This document shows, piece by piece, positions 1 through 12,259 of a DNA stretch of 64,000 nt (its first letter is position 1; every line of letters starts with the position of its first letter). The position numbers and the translations under genes are program-made. Source of the stretch: Adineta steineri (Eukaryota; Rotifera; Eurotatoria; Adinetida; Adinetidae); the NCBI GenBank assembly GCA_905250115.1, contig CAJNOI010000086.1, forward strand, positions 299,082 through 363,081, in the 5' to 3' direction. The notes below the pieces were generated by a model that did no database searches, was not told the DNA's origin, and worked only from the letters and a program-made list of their open reading frames with translations.

Positions 1-102
1 GAAGAAAGCGAAGAAGAAAAAAAAGAAGAAGAAGAAGTTATTATAAAAAGACAAACAGGATCATCGCGAGGGAGGGGCCGTGGGGGACATTATTGTCAGT
101 GA
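1..102 (+). CDS. 3' end of an RG-rich protein (partial)
   Basis: The first 33 codons are open and end in TGA at 100-102. They encode an acidic/lysine-rich run (E and K repeats) followed by a short RGRGRGG box and the tail HYCQ. An AATAAA polyadenylation signal sits at 109-114, seven bases after the stop, which supports a true gene end. Acidic tracts followed by RG boxes are common in RNA-binding and nucleolar proteins, but too little is visible to name the family. The rest of the gene lies upstream of the window. Confidence 0.5.
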   Translation, partial: EESEEEKKEEEEVIIKRQTGSSRGRGRGGHYCQ

Positions 103-607
103 TTTTTGAATAAAAATGCCAACTTCACTCTTTTTGTGTCATGGATACGAATATTACGTAGTCAAATTTGTAATTTTGATCCCACCAACTCGGGACACTT
201 CTGAAGACAAGAATAAACCAATAATCGATTATTACAAATTGAAGTGTTTAAATATAATAAAAAACGTTTCCGTTTTATTACATTTTAATTATCTTATTAT
301 GGTTACTAGAATATCAATTTATAATCAATCATATAAATAATAGTGAATCTCATAGACGTAAATATAAATGATCATAAAATCTGAAGAATATGTTCAAGCG
401 AAAGCATTTGATTTGTGACAAATCAAAAATCCTTGTGAACTGTTGTACTTAGAAATGTGAATGATTGATGTAATAAATAAGATTACAGTATTCATATTAA
501 TCACACCGCCATTCACCACCGTTAAGATTTATTATATCTATCATCTGTTAATGTCGTCTGCATTCTGATGTCTTTTACTTGCGTGAAGTGTCATATATAT
601 ACGGGGG
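103..607. other. Intergenic, AT-rich
   Basis: Apart from the polyadenylation signal at 109-114 I see no gene. The short open frame at 116-340 has no recognisable features and is probably chance. Confidence 0.5.
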
Positions 608-715
608 AAAAAATAAGGAACGCTTCACGATTTTGCGTGTCATCCTTGCGCAGGGACCATGCTAATCTTCTCTGTATCGTTTCAATTTTATTACATATCC
701 CCACCGAAGTGGAAG
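608..715 (-). ncRNA. U6: U6 spliceosomal snRNA
   Basis: Read on the minus strand this is a clear U6 snRNA. The invariant ACAGAGA region (CGATACAGAGAAGATTAGCA), the CCCTGCGCAAGGATGACACG segment that pairs with U4 and forms the internal stem-loop, and the 3' part GTGAAGCGTTCC are all present in order. A run of six T at 613-608 is the Pol III terminator. The 5' stem-loop is a compact hairpin around TTCG (CCAC-TTCG-GTGG) that differs from the human and fly versions, and the following AU-rich stretch is slightly diverged. The 5' end is placed by alignment length and could be off by two or three bases. Confidence 0.96.
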
Positions 716-740
716 ATGTCAAATAATCCTTTCTGATCAC

Positions 741-747
741 TTATATA
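741..747 (-). promoter_or_regulatory. TATA box of the U6 gene
   Basis: TATATAA on the minus strand, about 26-32 bases before the U6 start. This is the spacing of a type 3 Pol III promoter, in which the TATA box works with an upstream proximal sequence element that I cannot delimit. Confidence 0.7.
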
Positions 748-871
748 CTGAATTCAAACAAAACAAAAACAAAAAGCTGAATAGATAAAAAAATCTCAAA
801 CTTCAAACAATATATGACATCCATAAAAAAGAAAGAAATGTTAGTTAAGGATTATTTTTTCATAATGCATA

Positions 872-906
<35 letters not shown>
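872..906. repeat. G35 homopolymer
   Basis: Thirty-five consecutive G (C on the other strand) in otherwise AT-rich DNA. It adjoins a GC-rich stretch (907-930) that may be the end of a decayed transposon. True length is unreliable because sequencers slip on such runs. Confidence 0.95.
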
Positions 907-1290
907 CTTTGGAGCCGCGATCCGCCCTCCCAATCTTAAAAAGTTTTGCTTTTGTTGCTCGCCAGTTTATGAACATTTTCGGAAAGTTTTAGAAATCATC
1001 TTCAAATTTATAAAAAACTTACAAGAGACGCCGCGATTTTTTTAAAATTTTCTTATAAAGTTTGAAAGATCTTTGAAAGTTTTTTGAACATCTTCAAAAA
1101 TCTAAAACAAAAACACAGAAGATGTTAAAAATTGTGGATAAACTGGAGGCATTTTTTAAAAAGATCTTGAAAATCTTCCAAAATTTCTGAAAATTCTTAG
1201 AATATTTTGAAACTTTTCAGAAAATCTCGCAAAATTCATCGGCGCCCCCACAATATTTTGGACTTCGGAACACCCCTGAATATAAGTGGT
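907..1290. repeat. Possible decayed transposon fragment
   Basis: The tract starts with a GC-rich block after the G run, continues with many short imperfect repeats of the type AAAATCTTCxAAA/TTTGAAAGAT, and ends in GGCGCCCCCACAAT then ACACCCCTG at about 1270-1278. Read inward from the right, CAGGGGTG resembles hAT-type transposon ends. I found no clean target-site duplication, so this is tentative. Confidence 0.3.
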
Positions 1291-2050
1291 TGCAAGAAAA
1301 ATACCCAGTCAGGTACATATAAAACGTAATCGAGAAAAAAGGCTGTTGAGAAACAAAGTTGGAAAAAAAATATTAAAAGACAGAACAAATAAAGCCATAA
1401 AAGTAAATATAAGTAATGTTTTTGAAGTAAGCGATGTGGAAAGAAAAAAAATCTATCGAGGGATAATCGAAGCACAAAAAAGACGGGTATGAGAGTGTGG
1501 ATGTTTTGATTAGCTGACATCCACAGTTTCAAGATTTTTACAAAACAATGCAGTTATCTTTGTTGATGAAATTGATAATGAAATATTTATCGATTATATT
1601 CTGCATACGTGTGACTCAGATCTTTCATACTTTTATTTACTTGATAAAATGTTTAATGACGAAATTCAAATTGTAATTTAGGAAATAATCATAGTCTTTT
1701 TCACATCCATCTCTAAAATGGTGTCTCCTTTGATTTCAATTCATAGTCAAAATCACTCTTGATGCATTATGATATTTGGATATATTATCCTCTCGGATGT
1801 GGATATTCTTCTCATTCATTATCTACATCCACACTCTAAATGTTACAGTTATCATTCGATCTCTATTATAATATTCACACCATTATCTTCATGAGAATTA
1901 ATTCGTTATTTATAAGCAAAAATAGATACGAATAATAACTATACATAAGCATAGAACAGATTGATAATCGATTTTTATTATTATATATGACGCGGAAAAG
2001 AAAAAGTACGAATCGTTCTCTCACGAAAATAAACGAGTGTACTCGTTTTC
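1291..2050. other. Intergenic with two weak TG/CA hairpins
   Basis: No gene is supported. A weak TG/CA palindrome lies at 1491-1525 and a clearer one at 1795-1837. Open frames on both strands at 1236-1532 are lysine/phenylalanine-rich low-complexity translations and look spurious. Confidence 0.4.
1795..1837. repeat. TG/CA palindrome (GGATGTGGAT ... ATCTACATCCACACT)
   Basis: Short inverted repeat with TGTGG-type and CCACA-type arms and a loop of about 15 bases. It belongs to the dispersed hairpin family seen across the window. Confidence 0.6.
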
Positions 2051-4175
2051 TCAAGGGGGAAAAAGCGATTTATGATTTTTTGATTAAAATTGATTTTTGT
2101 GATTAAAATTGATTTTTCTTATTAAAACTGATTTTTGTGATTAAAAATGACTTAAGCTGATTTTTTATGATTTAAATTGAGTTAAGGTGATTTAAAACTC
2201 ACGTAAATTAAGCACCACAACATGACTTTACGGTGGTTTAAGATTATTATTTCCCTAGAAATATACATGGGGCATATGAATGCTTGTACTTGTCTTTTAT
2301 CCAGCTAATCTATCAAGTAATTACTGAAGTAAGCAATCAATTGGTACATATGAAAAGCTTAGATATGTACAAATATACATGCCATAGTTTATTTAATGTA
2401 TGTAATCTATATGTATATAAGTTTAGAACAAAACATTTAAAATGAAATGTTTTTTCTGCATTTTGAGTTACAATTCAATTAAGATTATGTATAATGATTG
2501 GAAGATGAGCTGAATGTTAGTTAACTATGCCAGTTAAAGAAATAGAGAAATGAAACGATCATTTTTTGTTACACACATACATTGTCTATCTGTGAAAAAT
2601 AAACGATCTAAAAAATTTATTTCTTTTGAACTCTGATTGATCGATCAGATGATAGTATACGCTTTGTTTTGGAAAAATACCAGTTTGCAGCATATTTGTG
2701 CATAAATTTCTTTTGTCCATTCGCTTCGACAGAAAAAAAACAATGCACTTTGTTTGCTGTTGATAGAGTCAAAGATACGCATTCCATGAAATGTCGAATT
2801 CAACACATCAGGAAGAACATCAGCATCCGATTCATCGCTTAATATCGATTCGTCGTAGTCATCAATATTATTATTTCCATTAGACTGCTTTTGACTCAAA
2901 TATTCTTCATACTCGTCGTCTACGTCTTGTTTACTATTATTCTCTTTCTCGTAGAGAAGAGTCCAGTAATCATAAATTGTTTGCTTGCTTGCTTGCTTGC
3001 TTGCTTGATTGTATGTCCGCAGGGTCTAAAAAACATTCAAATTTAATTTTTCAGATACTTCCAGGAAAACTTTCACTGAGGGGTAATCGAGGGCGGGGAA
3101 CTTGAATCTGAGGTCAGTTTATTAAAAATAATTAGTTAATAATCAGTTAATAATTAATATTATTAATTTTTGAAAAAGTTTGACCGAAGGGTAATCGAGT
3201 GCCAATAATTCGAATATGAGGTTAATTCTAGTTAAAAATTAATTAATAATTAATTAATATTATTAATCTTAAAGATAGCTCCAAGAAAGTTTTACCAGAG
3301 GGTAATTCTAGAATCGATTTTTTAGAAAAGACATTTTTGGGACATTTCGATGCGGAGACTTCGAATCTGATGTTAGTTTTATAAAATAATTTTATGGATC
3401 ACTTTTTTAGGGAGAGAACCAATTTTTATAAAAAAAAAGTTTTCATAAGGGATGACCGAAGGGTTAGCGGGGTGGAAGAACACAAATCTGGTGTTAATTT
3501 TTCCAAACTGTATAAGCAAAAAGTTTAGTATTGTAGAATACGATTTCTACGAGAAAGAGCTGAGCGAGTCCGCAGACGAGCGTTACTTGTTTGATGGATG
3601 ATCTTTCTGGGTAAAAGTTTTACATTGTGATCTTGTTAACTTCATAAATGTAATAGTAGAAAGTTGAATTCAAGTATTCATTTAAGTATTCAACTATTCA
3701 GTTATCAGGCAAATAAAAGACGTGTAGGAATAGAACAACGATAAGATGGAAATGAGCACGTGATAACGATAAGATGTGGATGAATATACGTTAATGAACC
3801 GAGAAAAAGAAAATATCTTTCCTCTCTATCTTTCCGCCTTAATGATAGTAACAAATCGAACAAAATTCTTCTCGTTCTGTATTATTTAATTTTAAATGGA
3901 GGGACAAAAAGAAATTCTATATTAAAATATTCTACGACTATAGAGGACACATGTTTATCATAAAATCAAACCGAAAAACTGTTTGTTGTGCTCGGCAATA
4001 CCATATGTGTATCCAATAACGTATATAAACGTAATGTGTTTTAATTATGTCAGTTACAGTAGTAATTTCACAAAGTTTCTGTCATGAGTCGTGATGATTA
4101 AAAAATGATTTATACATGATTTAAATGATTAAAAAGTCATTTTTAACTGATTTAAATCAGCTTTTTCCCCCTTGA
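2051..4175. mobile_element. 2.1 kb element with 16-bp terminal inverted repeats
   Basis: TCAAGGGGGAAAAAGC at 2051-2066 is exactly inverted as GCTTTTTCCCCCTTGA at 4160-4175. Inside each end lie multiple short subterminal repeats of the form TGATTTAAA / TGATTAAAA. This architecture (perfect terminal inverted repeats plus subterminal motifs) is that of a non-autonomous cut-and-paste DNA transposon. No target-site duplication is evident at the boundaries and no transposase frame is seen. The minus-strand open stretch near 2645-2940 is Asp/Ser-rich, unrecognised and has no ATG. A smaller repeat (2942-3559) lies inside. Confidence 0.6.
2942..3559 (+). repeat. Dispersed element, copy A (inverted ends, internal tandem units)
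   Basis: Bounded by CTCTTTCTCGTAGA (2942-2955) and its exact inverse TCTACGAGAAAGAG (3546-3559). After a GCTT microsatellite (about 2981-3007) come about four diverged tandem units of 110-130 bp sharing the core AGGGTAATCGAG ... TTCGAATNTGAGGTTA. The same ends, microsatellite and core recur in inverse orientation at 53412-53825. Confidence 0.7.
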
Positions 4176-5293
4176 CCTTCATATATCTTACATATATATG
4201 AAGTTATCACGAAAATTTCATGTTTTGTGTCTTCGCTGCACGCTTGATATACATCACTTCTACTTGATAAACTGTACCATCTTCCGCAGTGATTACGCGA
4301 CTTCTCTGAAAGTTTCTTCGGTTGCTTCATGGGTTACATATCTGTTCTCTATTTCGTATATGTAGTATAGTGTCTAAGAACTTTGGAAAGTTCCAGTGTT
4401 TCTTGTATAGTTGATAGTATGGATGGTTCGATATAGAATTTTCGAAAAATGCGTTATAATGTCCACTTAGTTTCAAGAATCTTGTTTTCATATTTGAGAA
4501 CTACTTGTAGTACTTCCTAAACATACCGACCATGATCAATGACGATACTTCTCTAGAGTATACTATCAAACAAACTATCATCTTCTGAGGAAATTTCTAT
4601 TTCTGCTTTATGATATCTTTTTTACTAGCTTTGTATCAATTCATAGTTCAAATTCAGTCCTTTTTGTGAGTTATAGATTTCATCTATGAGTAGAATATTC
4701 ATTGTGTCGTCTTATTAAAATGTTGAAAAACAATGATTTATAGCAAGGGGAAAAAAATAAAATTTCGTCAAAACATCTAAAATAATCATATATTGAGTTT
4801 AAATATCAGGTGCTCATATGAGAAACCATGCGAATGAGTTTAGTATAGATATATCAATCTAACAACATAAAAAGATGTTTGCACTATTCGTTCTTTAATC
4901 AGCCACACATTATTTATGTGTTATTCTTTTCTTTTTCTCAAATATGATAAACACACCCAAAAAATGTGAAAGCGCTACTCACACACTGATAACAAGTGAA
5001 GTAAGCACCGTCGTAGTTATCTTTTCGATGTAGAACAGAAAGTAAAATACGACTCTTCTTTTTATGCGTATTTAAAAGCGTGTTGAAATTTATACTAACG
5101 ATTTTTGTCAAAGGTATGATTGGCGATTGTGATGAGGACAAAGTGAGATATTCTTTAATAGGTAAAATTCTCCCCACTTTTTCCCATAAGTAAGATTTGG
5201 GTGACTATCTTTTGTATTAATTGTATCTGTTTGATTTATTAGAAAAAATTAAATTCTAATCATATTTAAATTATTCGTAGATCATTTCAAACG
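4176..5293. other. Intergenic
   Basis: AT-rich DNA with no supported gene. A 79-codon minus frame (4938-5177) shows no domain or signal. Immediately before the next gene the sequence is very AT-rich, with no obvious TATA box at the expected distance. Confidence 0.4.
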
Positions 5294-7222
5294 ATGTTTA
5301 TTGGTGTATTCATCATTAGTATATTATGTTATATTATTTATGAAAAGAAATTATTTATGATATTACCTCAAATGATATTTCAATGGTTTGACTATACAAT
5401 TACAGCAACACATTCAATCTATTTATTGATTGTACTTACAACATTCTTTTGTTTTCTATTAGGAACTCGTCGAGTATTAAAAGGACCCATATGTTTCTTT
5501 TTTATTTTAATTGTTGTTATTGAATTATTTTCTTATATATTATTACGATATTTTATTCGTTTATTAGAATCAATATTTATTCGACCAGCTGTATTAAATA
5601 ATGCTGAAAATTATGACGAATGGTATCAATATGCATTTGAAACTGATAAATTACATGGAAGAGAAATATGGAAAGGAAATTCTGAATCAAAATATTATAA
5701 TGATAATTTAATTCGAGTATTGACTAATGATTTAAAAATTTCTCGAAAAACAAATGATGTCGAAAAAATTATTAAATTATTACATATGTGTATTAACAAA
5801 AGTATGAATGGAATATTAAATGAACATTTATATTCAAAAACTTTAGTTGGAACAAAATATGTTATAGAAGAATATATCGAAGAAATTGTTACTAGTTTAA
5901 AATATTTAACAGAACAAGGTCAATTACTTAAAAATAAAAATATTTCATCATCATCACCCATTGATAATCTTGCATATTTATCGAATGTAACAACGGAATT
6001 ACTCGATATTAATTATTCTGAATTAGAAAATGAATTCTCTGATCAAATAAATAATGATAATAATTCTTCGAGAGAAAATCTATCGACTGAATTTATATTA
6101 CAAGCATTAAAAGCAATGAAATCTCATTATGGTGTAACAGCATTATGTTTATCTGGTGGTGCTGGAATGGGTCATTATCATTGGGGTGTTGTACAAGCAC
6201 TTTTATCTTCTGGTTATTTACCAAAAATAATAAGTGGTACAAGTAGTGGAGCTGTTGTAGCGGCGGTTGTTTGTACAAGATCAGATGAAGAATTACGATC
6301 AGTATTAAAACCCGAAGCATTATTATTACGTTTGAATTGTTTTGATGTTTCTTGGATAGAACGAATTAAACGTTATTTTAAATATCGTGCTATGTTTAGT
6401 CGAGATGTTTGGTTAGATAAATTACAATGGTTTGGTGGAGCAGATGATGAAACAGGACAAATTGGTTTAACTTTTAAAGAAGCATATGAAAAAACGGGTC
6501 GGATATTAAATATTACTGCAACAAATGCACGAAAACATTCTCCACCACTTTGCCTTAATTATCTATCAACTCCACATGTAACAATTGCTTCAGCTGTATT
6601 AGCTTCAGCAGCTGTACCTGGTTTAATTCATCCGGTTCATTTAATTGAGAAAATAATTGATAAGAATGGTCAAATAACCTATCGTCCTTTACATAATGAA
6701 CGATTACAATATCGAGATGGAAGTTTTGAAAATGATATACCGCTAAATACTTTATCAGAAGTATTTGGTTGTAGTTATTTTTTAGTTAGTCAAACAAATC
6801 CACATATTATACCATTTTTTTTTCATGCGCGTGGACAAGGTGGTCTACCGTCAGGTTGGCGTTTACGTGGAGGAGCATATCGTGGAGGATTTTTATTAGC
6901 AACTATGGAATTACTTTTAAAAGAAGATATGAAAAAATATTTACGAATATTAGCAATGTTTGATTTATTACCTGCTGTTCTTGAACAAGATTGGTCATTT
7001 TTATTTTTACAAGAATTTCAAGGACAAATAACTATAGTACCACATGCACGACTTATTGACTATTTTCGATTGATTAGTGATATTAAAGATGTCAACGAAA
7101 TTTCACACTATCTTCAAGAGGGAAAATTGACAGCTTGGAGAAAGTTTAGTATGATTAAAAATCGAGAAAAAATTCGATTAACGTTAGAAGATTGTATACA
7201 AACATTAGACAATATAATATAA
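5294..7222 (+). CDS. DUF3336/patatin-like triacylglycerol lipase
   Basis: A 642-residue intronless gene. The N-terminus has two or three hydrophobic segments (about residues 1-20, 36-60, 66-90), followed by a DUF3336-type region around 105-230 containing NYDEWYQYA and a WKG box. The patatin domain follows: oxyanion-hole glycines GGAGMG at 288-293, nucleophile elbow GTSSG at 315-319 (catalytic Ser317) and the dyad aspartate in DGS at 475-477. The order DUF3336 then patatin is that of yeast TGL3/4/5 and plant SDP1 lipases, which hydrolyse triacylglycerol on lipid droplets. All catalytic residues are present, so it is probably active. It is intronless while many neighbours have introns, which fits either a transferred gene or a retrocopy; neither is proven. 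Confidence 0.9.
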   Translation: MFIGVFIISILCYIIYEKKLFMILPQMIFQWFDYTITATHSIYLLIVLTTFFCFLLGTRRVLKGPICFFFILIVVIELFSYILLRYFIRLLESIFIRPAVLNNAENYDEWYQYAFETDKLHGREIWKGNSESKYYNDNLIRVLTNDLKISRKTNDVEKIIKLLHMCINKSMNGILNEHLYSKTLVGTKYVIEEYIEEIVTSLKYLTEQGQLLKNKNISSSSPIDNLAYLSNVTTELLDINYSELENEFSDQINNDNNSSRENLSTEFILQALKAMKSHYGVTALCLSGGAGMGHYHWGVVQALLSSGYLPKIISGTSSGAVVAAVVCTRSDEELRSVLKPEALLLRLNCFDVSWIERIKRYFKYRAMFSRDVWLDKLQWFGGADDETGQIGLTFKEAYEKTGRILNITATNARKHSPPLCLNYLSTPHVTIASAVLASAAVPGLIHPVHLIEKIIDKNGQITYRPLHNERLQYRDGSFENDIPLNTLSEVFGCSYFLVSQTNPHIIPFFFHARGQGGLPSGWRLRGGAYRGGFLLATMELLLKEDMKKYLRILAMFDLLPAVLEQDWSFLFLQEFQGQITIVPHARLIDYFRLISDIKDVNEISHYLQEGKLTAWRKFSMIKNREKIRLTLEDCIQTLDNII

Positions 7223-8375
7223 ATACTGCTATATACACAATGTTATCTTGCATATTCACAAGAAATTCAGTTGTTTCGTATTCTTGATAATGATTGATTT
7301 TTTTTGTAGAAAAAAAACTGAAAGAGGCGGGGAATATTAAGCTATGAAAATCATTTTCTATCTAAAATAAATTTTTTTGCAGAATATTAAAAGTTGATTT
7401 TCACTCAATTTTGACAGATTGATTCGATTGTGATTACGTGTGACTCATTTAAAAATCAATATTATCTAGAGTATAAATTATACGATATAAATATCTTTAG
7501 TTCAATTCTTTTTAAAAATATAGTGACTAGTAAGAGTAAATTGTAAGTATTGGATTTGTATAATGCATTCCAGTGTGGGGATGTCGGTGAAAGTGAAGAA
7601 CAGAATGAGACCCGTACCAACACCTCTTTTCAAATGACATGTTAACTGTTTCAGAATATCGATCGCTTCTAGACACAAAAGAATGGAAAGATAATAATAT
7701 GGAGAAAACCTACAATTTTGTCTCTCATATCTTATGTGCACTACCTTAATCAAAGATTATGAAGAGATCATTAAATATACTTTTTTTTAGAAGTTAGATG
7801 GCCATGAAAATGAACATCTGGAGAAGTTTTCCAAAAAGCCTCATTCTATTCTTTTTTTTTCTAAATAATTATAATGAATAATTTACTTCTGCATTTTATT
7901 CAAAACAGTTTTTATGTTAATGTAAAATAACAACTCACATCTGTCAACATTTTATTCAAAACTAACTTTGAAAAAAGAGGAAATATGATTAGTATTTCTA
8001 TTGATACAGGATTTGTTTTTGTTGTTGCAAATGTCATAATATGCTCAACTAATTATTTAAGTCATGCACGGTAGTTTCTATTTAATTGAGATAACAAGTA
8101 GGGAAATATATATATTATTTTAACTCACATAAAAATAAATCAAAACTTTATTGTAACATTGTAAAAATATTGAAGTTTAGTGAAAAGAACAAGTATGAAC
8201 ATGAATAACAGAGTTGGAGTTGGAGAAGTAATGTATTAAATAGGAAAAAAAATAATCTTTTATTCTCTTTGAATATTTTAGTTTGTTGAAGTTAATTCTA
8301 ATACAACACGATTCCGTAGATTGTATGTAAATATTATGAATTGAAATAAATCATCAGAAGAATTTGTTATTTTAG
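7223..8375. other. Intergenic; 3' part duplicated at 49.9 kb
   Basis: No gene is supported. From about 7860 onward the sequence matches 49866-50542 closely, including untranslated and intronic DNA. It forms the left part of the large duplication that carries NHL genes A and B. Confidence 0.6.
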
Positions 8376-9882
8376 ATTTGAACATTTTCGAAAGAGAAAA
8401 TTAATGTGGATAATAATTTTGATTATTCTAATTGTTGTAATTATAGTTATTCCAACAACTACTGTTATGTTGACCAAAACTAAAAGAGAAAAAACAGTAA
8501 CAATAGAGATAACAAGCGAAACAACAGAAATAACAACATCATCAGAGATATCAACAATATTAACAACAATAATCGAGAGTGGTATGATTTTGTTAAAACT
8601 AATTTGTTTCTTATTAAAGAATACATAAAAGAAGAATTTTTGTCAAAATTAATTTTTCTTATTCAATCTTAAATATTTTTATTCGAATGATGACATAAAA
8701 TAGTTTTATATTCGATAATTAAGAGTCATAAATTATATCATTGTAGAATAATATCGAAAGGTTCACTGAAAGATGAATGAGAAGATAACATCGGATTCAC
8801 AGTTCTTCCATTTACACCTATATCTTCATTCTCGTAATTTATATGTAGTGAGACAGAAATAATATGTTGAATAAAAGAAAATTTGTTTTATTTTTAAGAA
8901 ATAATTTTCAGATAAAAAAAAAAATTAAAATGTTTTTTAATGTTTTATAGAACAAACACTTCCTCCTGTTATCATTGATAACAATACAAAATGGAAGCAG
9001 AATGCATCTACTGTTGCTGGAGGAAATGAATGGGGAAATGCATTAAATCAATTAAGTCAACCTCTTGGTATTTATATTGATAATGATGATGAAAGTATTT
9101 ATATTGCTGACGCTCTGAACCATCGTATTGTTAGATGGGAATTTGGCGCAAAGGCTGGTGAAATTGTTGCAGGTGAAAATGGATGTGGAGACGGAATAGG
9201 TCAGCTGAATGTTCCAAGAGATGTAGTTCTTGATAAAGAGAAGAAATATCTCATCATTTGTGAAGCAAACAACTACCGAGTAATTCGATTGTCTCGCCAA
9301 AGTACTCAAGATCAACAAATATTGATATCTAATATCGTTTGTCGGGGTTTAGCAATGGATAATAACGGAGATATTTATATTTCTGAATCGACAAGAAATG
9401 GAATCACACGTTTTCAAGAAGGAGATACAGTTGGTACAGTTGTAGCAGGTGAAAATGGACCAGGAGGTCAGTTGAATCAACTCTATGGACCAAGTTTTAT
9501 TTTCATAGATGAATATTATTCAGTTTACGTAGCGGATTCTCAGAATAATCGTGTGATGAAATGGATAAAAAATGCTGCCGAAGGCTTTCGTATTGCTCCA
9601 GTACAAGTTTCTGATAAAAATCCCAGTTCAATGTCTCAACCCGTAGGTGTGATTGTTGATCATACAGGTAATATTTATGTATCGAATTGGGGTAATCATC
9701 AAATAATGCGTTGGTCGCCAGATGCAATAGAAGGTAATCCTGTTGCTGGTGAAAAACAATCTGGATCGGAACCCACGCAACTCCGTGACCCACAAGATAT
9801 ATCATTTGACCGACAGGGTAATCTTTATGTTGTCGATACAGGCAACAATCGAATACAAAAATTTATTATTGATCGTGATTGA
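8376..9882 (+). CDS. NHL-repeat membrane protein A
   Basis: Two exons are clear: up to 8581 (donor GTATGA) and 8951-9882 (acceptor TTTTATAG). The intron is phase 1 and the joined frame is open to TGA. Starting at the ATG at 8404 the protein has 369 residues. It contains a single hydrophobic signal-anchor (about residues 3-22), a Thr/Ser-rich linker (about 30-58), then NHL-type beta-propeller repeats of the form VAGxNGxGxxxNQLxxP and IYIADxxNxRIVRW to the end. NHL propellers bind protein or carbohydrate, and the topology suggests a type II surface protein. The frame remains open upstream to an AG at 8374-8375 and is conserved there in paralogue B, so an additional 5' exon is likely and the true start is uncertain. 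It is close to gene B at 50543-52108. Confidence 0.8.
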
Positions 9883-10119
9883 AGGGTTTTGATGATAAAA
9901 TGACTTTCGATAAATAATTTTTTTTGTCACTTTTTAGAGTTCATTAAAAATAAGTTTAATAATCTAATTTATCATTCAACTTGTATACACAATCTTATTA
10001 GATTCCTTTTTGATTTCTATATGTTTTTTTGTCAATCTACACAACACAATATTTTCAATAAAAAACGTTCAATAGAATTTATGTTTCTATAGAATACAAA
10101 TTAGCGAAGCTATCGAGTT

Positions 10120-10184
10120 GAGAGTGTGTGCTAATAAGAACTCGATCATTGAGTTTTTTTAATATTAACATCCACACCCTCAAG
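10120..10184. repeat. TG/CA palindrome at the end of the NHL-A duplication
   Basis: AGAGTGTGTG and CATCCACACCCTCAAG arms around an AT-rich loop. The same hairpin ends the duplicated block at 52380-52441, so the homology between the two loci stops at this element. Confidence 0.6.
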
Positions 10185-10624
10185 AGAATGTGAGTGTGGC
10201 AGAGAGTGCGGAAGTTCATTATTCATCTACATCTACATTCAACCATCTCATTTGTTCGAACAAAGCTTAAATTAAACAGTATTGATTTATTAATTCTTTT
10301 TCATATAACATTAATGCAATAATATATTTTTTTATCTTGGATTTGTCTTATAAAATAGCTATTATAATTGATTAAAAAGACGATGAAGAGAAATTAGTGT
10401 TTTATATTTTTATATAATTGAATCAGGAATAAATAGAAGCCTGATATTCTTCATCCACGAGGCTTTGAGTGCACCGTGTTGCATATGCAAAACTGTCAAT
10501 TGACTCAACATTTTCTTGATGACAAAGCATTAGTAGAGAAAAAATTCGTCATATCAAGATAAATATACAAAATGACGATGCACTTCAACATGAAACTTAT
10601 TGGTCAGCACTACACATCATCTAA
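10185..10624. other. Intergenic upstream of the cathepsin gene
   Basis: A second weak TG-rich stretch lies at 10188-10250. No gene is seen. Confidence 0.4.
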
Positions 10625-10644
10625 GATAAGGAACAGTATAAATA
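10625..10644 (+). promoter_or_regulatory. GATAAG motif and TATA box of the cathepsin gene
   Basis: GATAAG (10625-10630) is followed by TATAAATA (10637-10644), about 110 bases before the start codon. GATA factors commonly drive digestive protease genes in animal gut, so the pair is a plausible core promoter. This is inference from motif and spacing only. Confidence 0.5.
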
Positions 10645-10751
10645 TTCTCATTACACTGCAACTCAATCATATTCGTTTTTTTATTTCATTCAACAAAGGT
10701 GAGAGTGTCTGGAGATAGAATGGTGTCTTTATTTATAATCAAAATGTTTAG

Positions 10752-12062
<1,311 letters not shown>

Positions 12063-12259
12063 AATCATTTTTTTTTCATTGACTTTTTATGATCGAAGCA
12101 AATAAGAACAATATATATTTTTTAATTCGAAAATAAAATTAAAAAGATATAAGTCGTTAAAAATCACTTTGTTCAAATATAGGATAGTCGGTTCGTACAA
12201 ATACAAAATACTTATCAATATATGTAATAGGAAAAAAAAAGATAAAATTAATTTATTGT

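Noticed and set aside
1236..1532. Overlapping open frames on both strands (98 and 68 codons)
   Set aside because: Low-complexity Phe/Leu and Lys translations of AT-rich repeat DNA, with no domain, start context or splice support.
2645..2899. Minus-strand frame rich in Asp/Ser inside the 2.1 kb element
   Set aside because: No ATG and no recognisable transposase motif; it may be a relic but cannot be called a gene.
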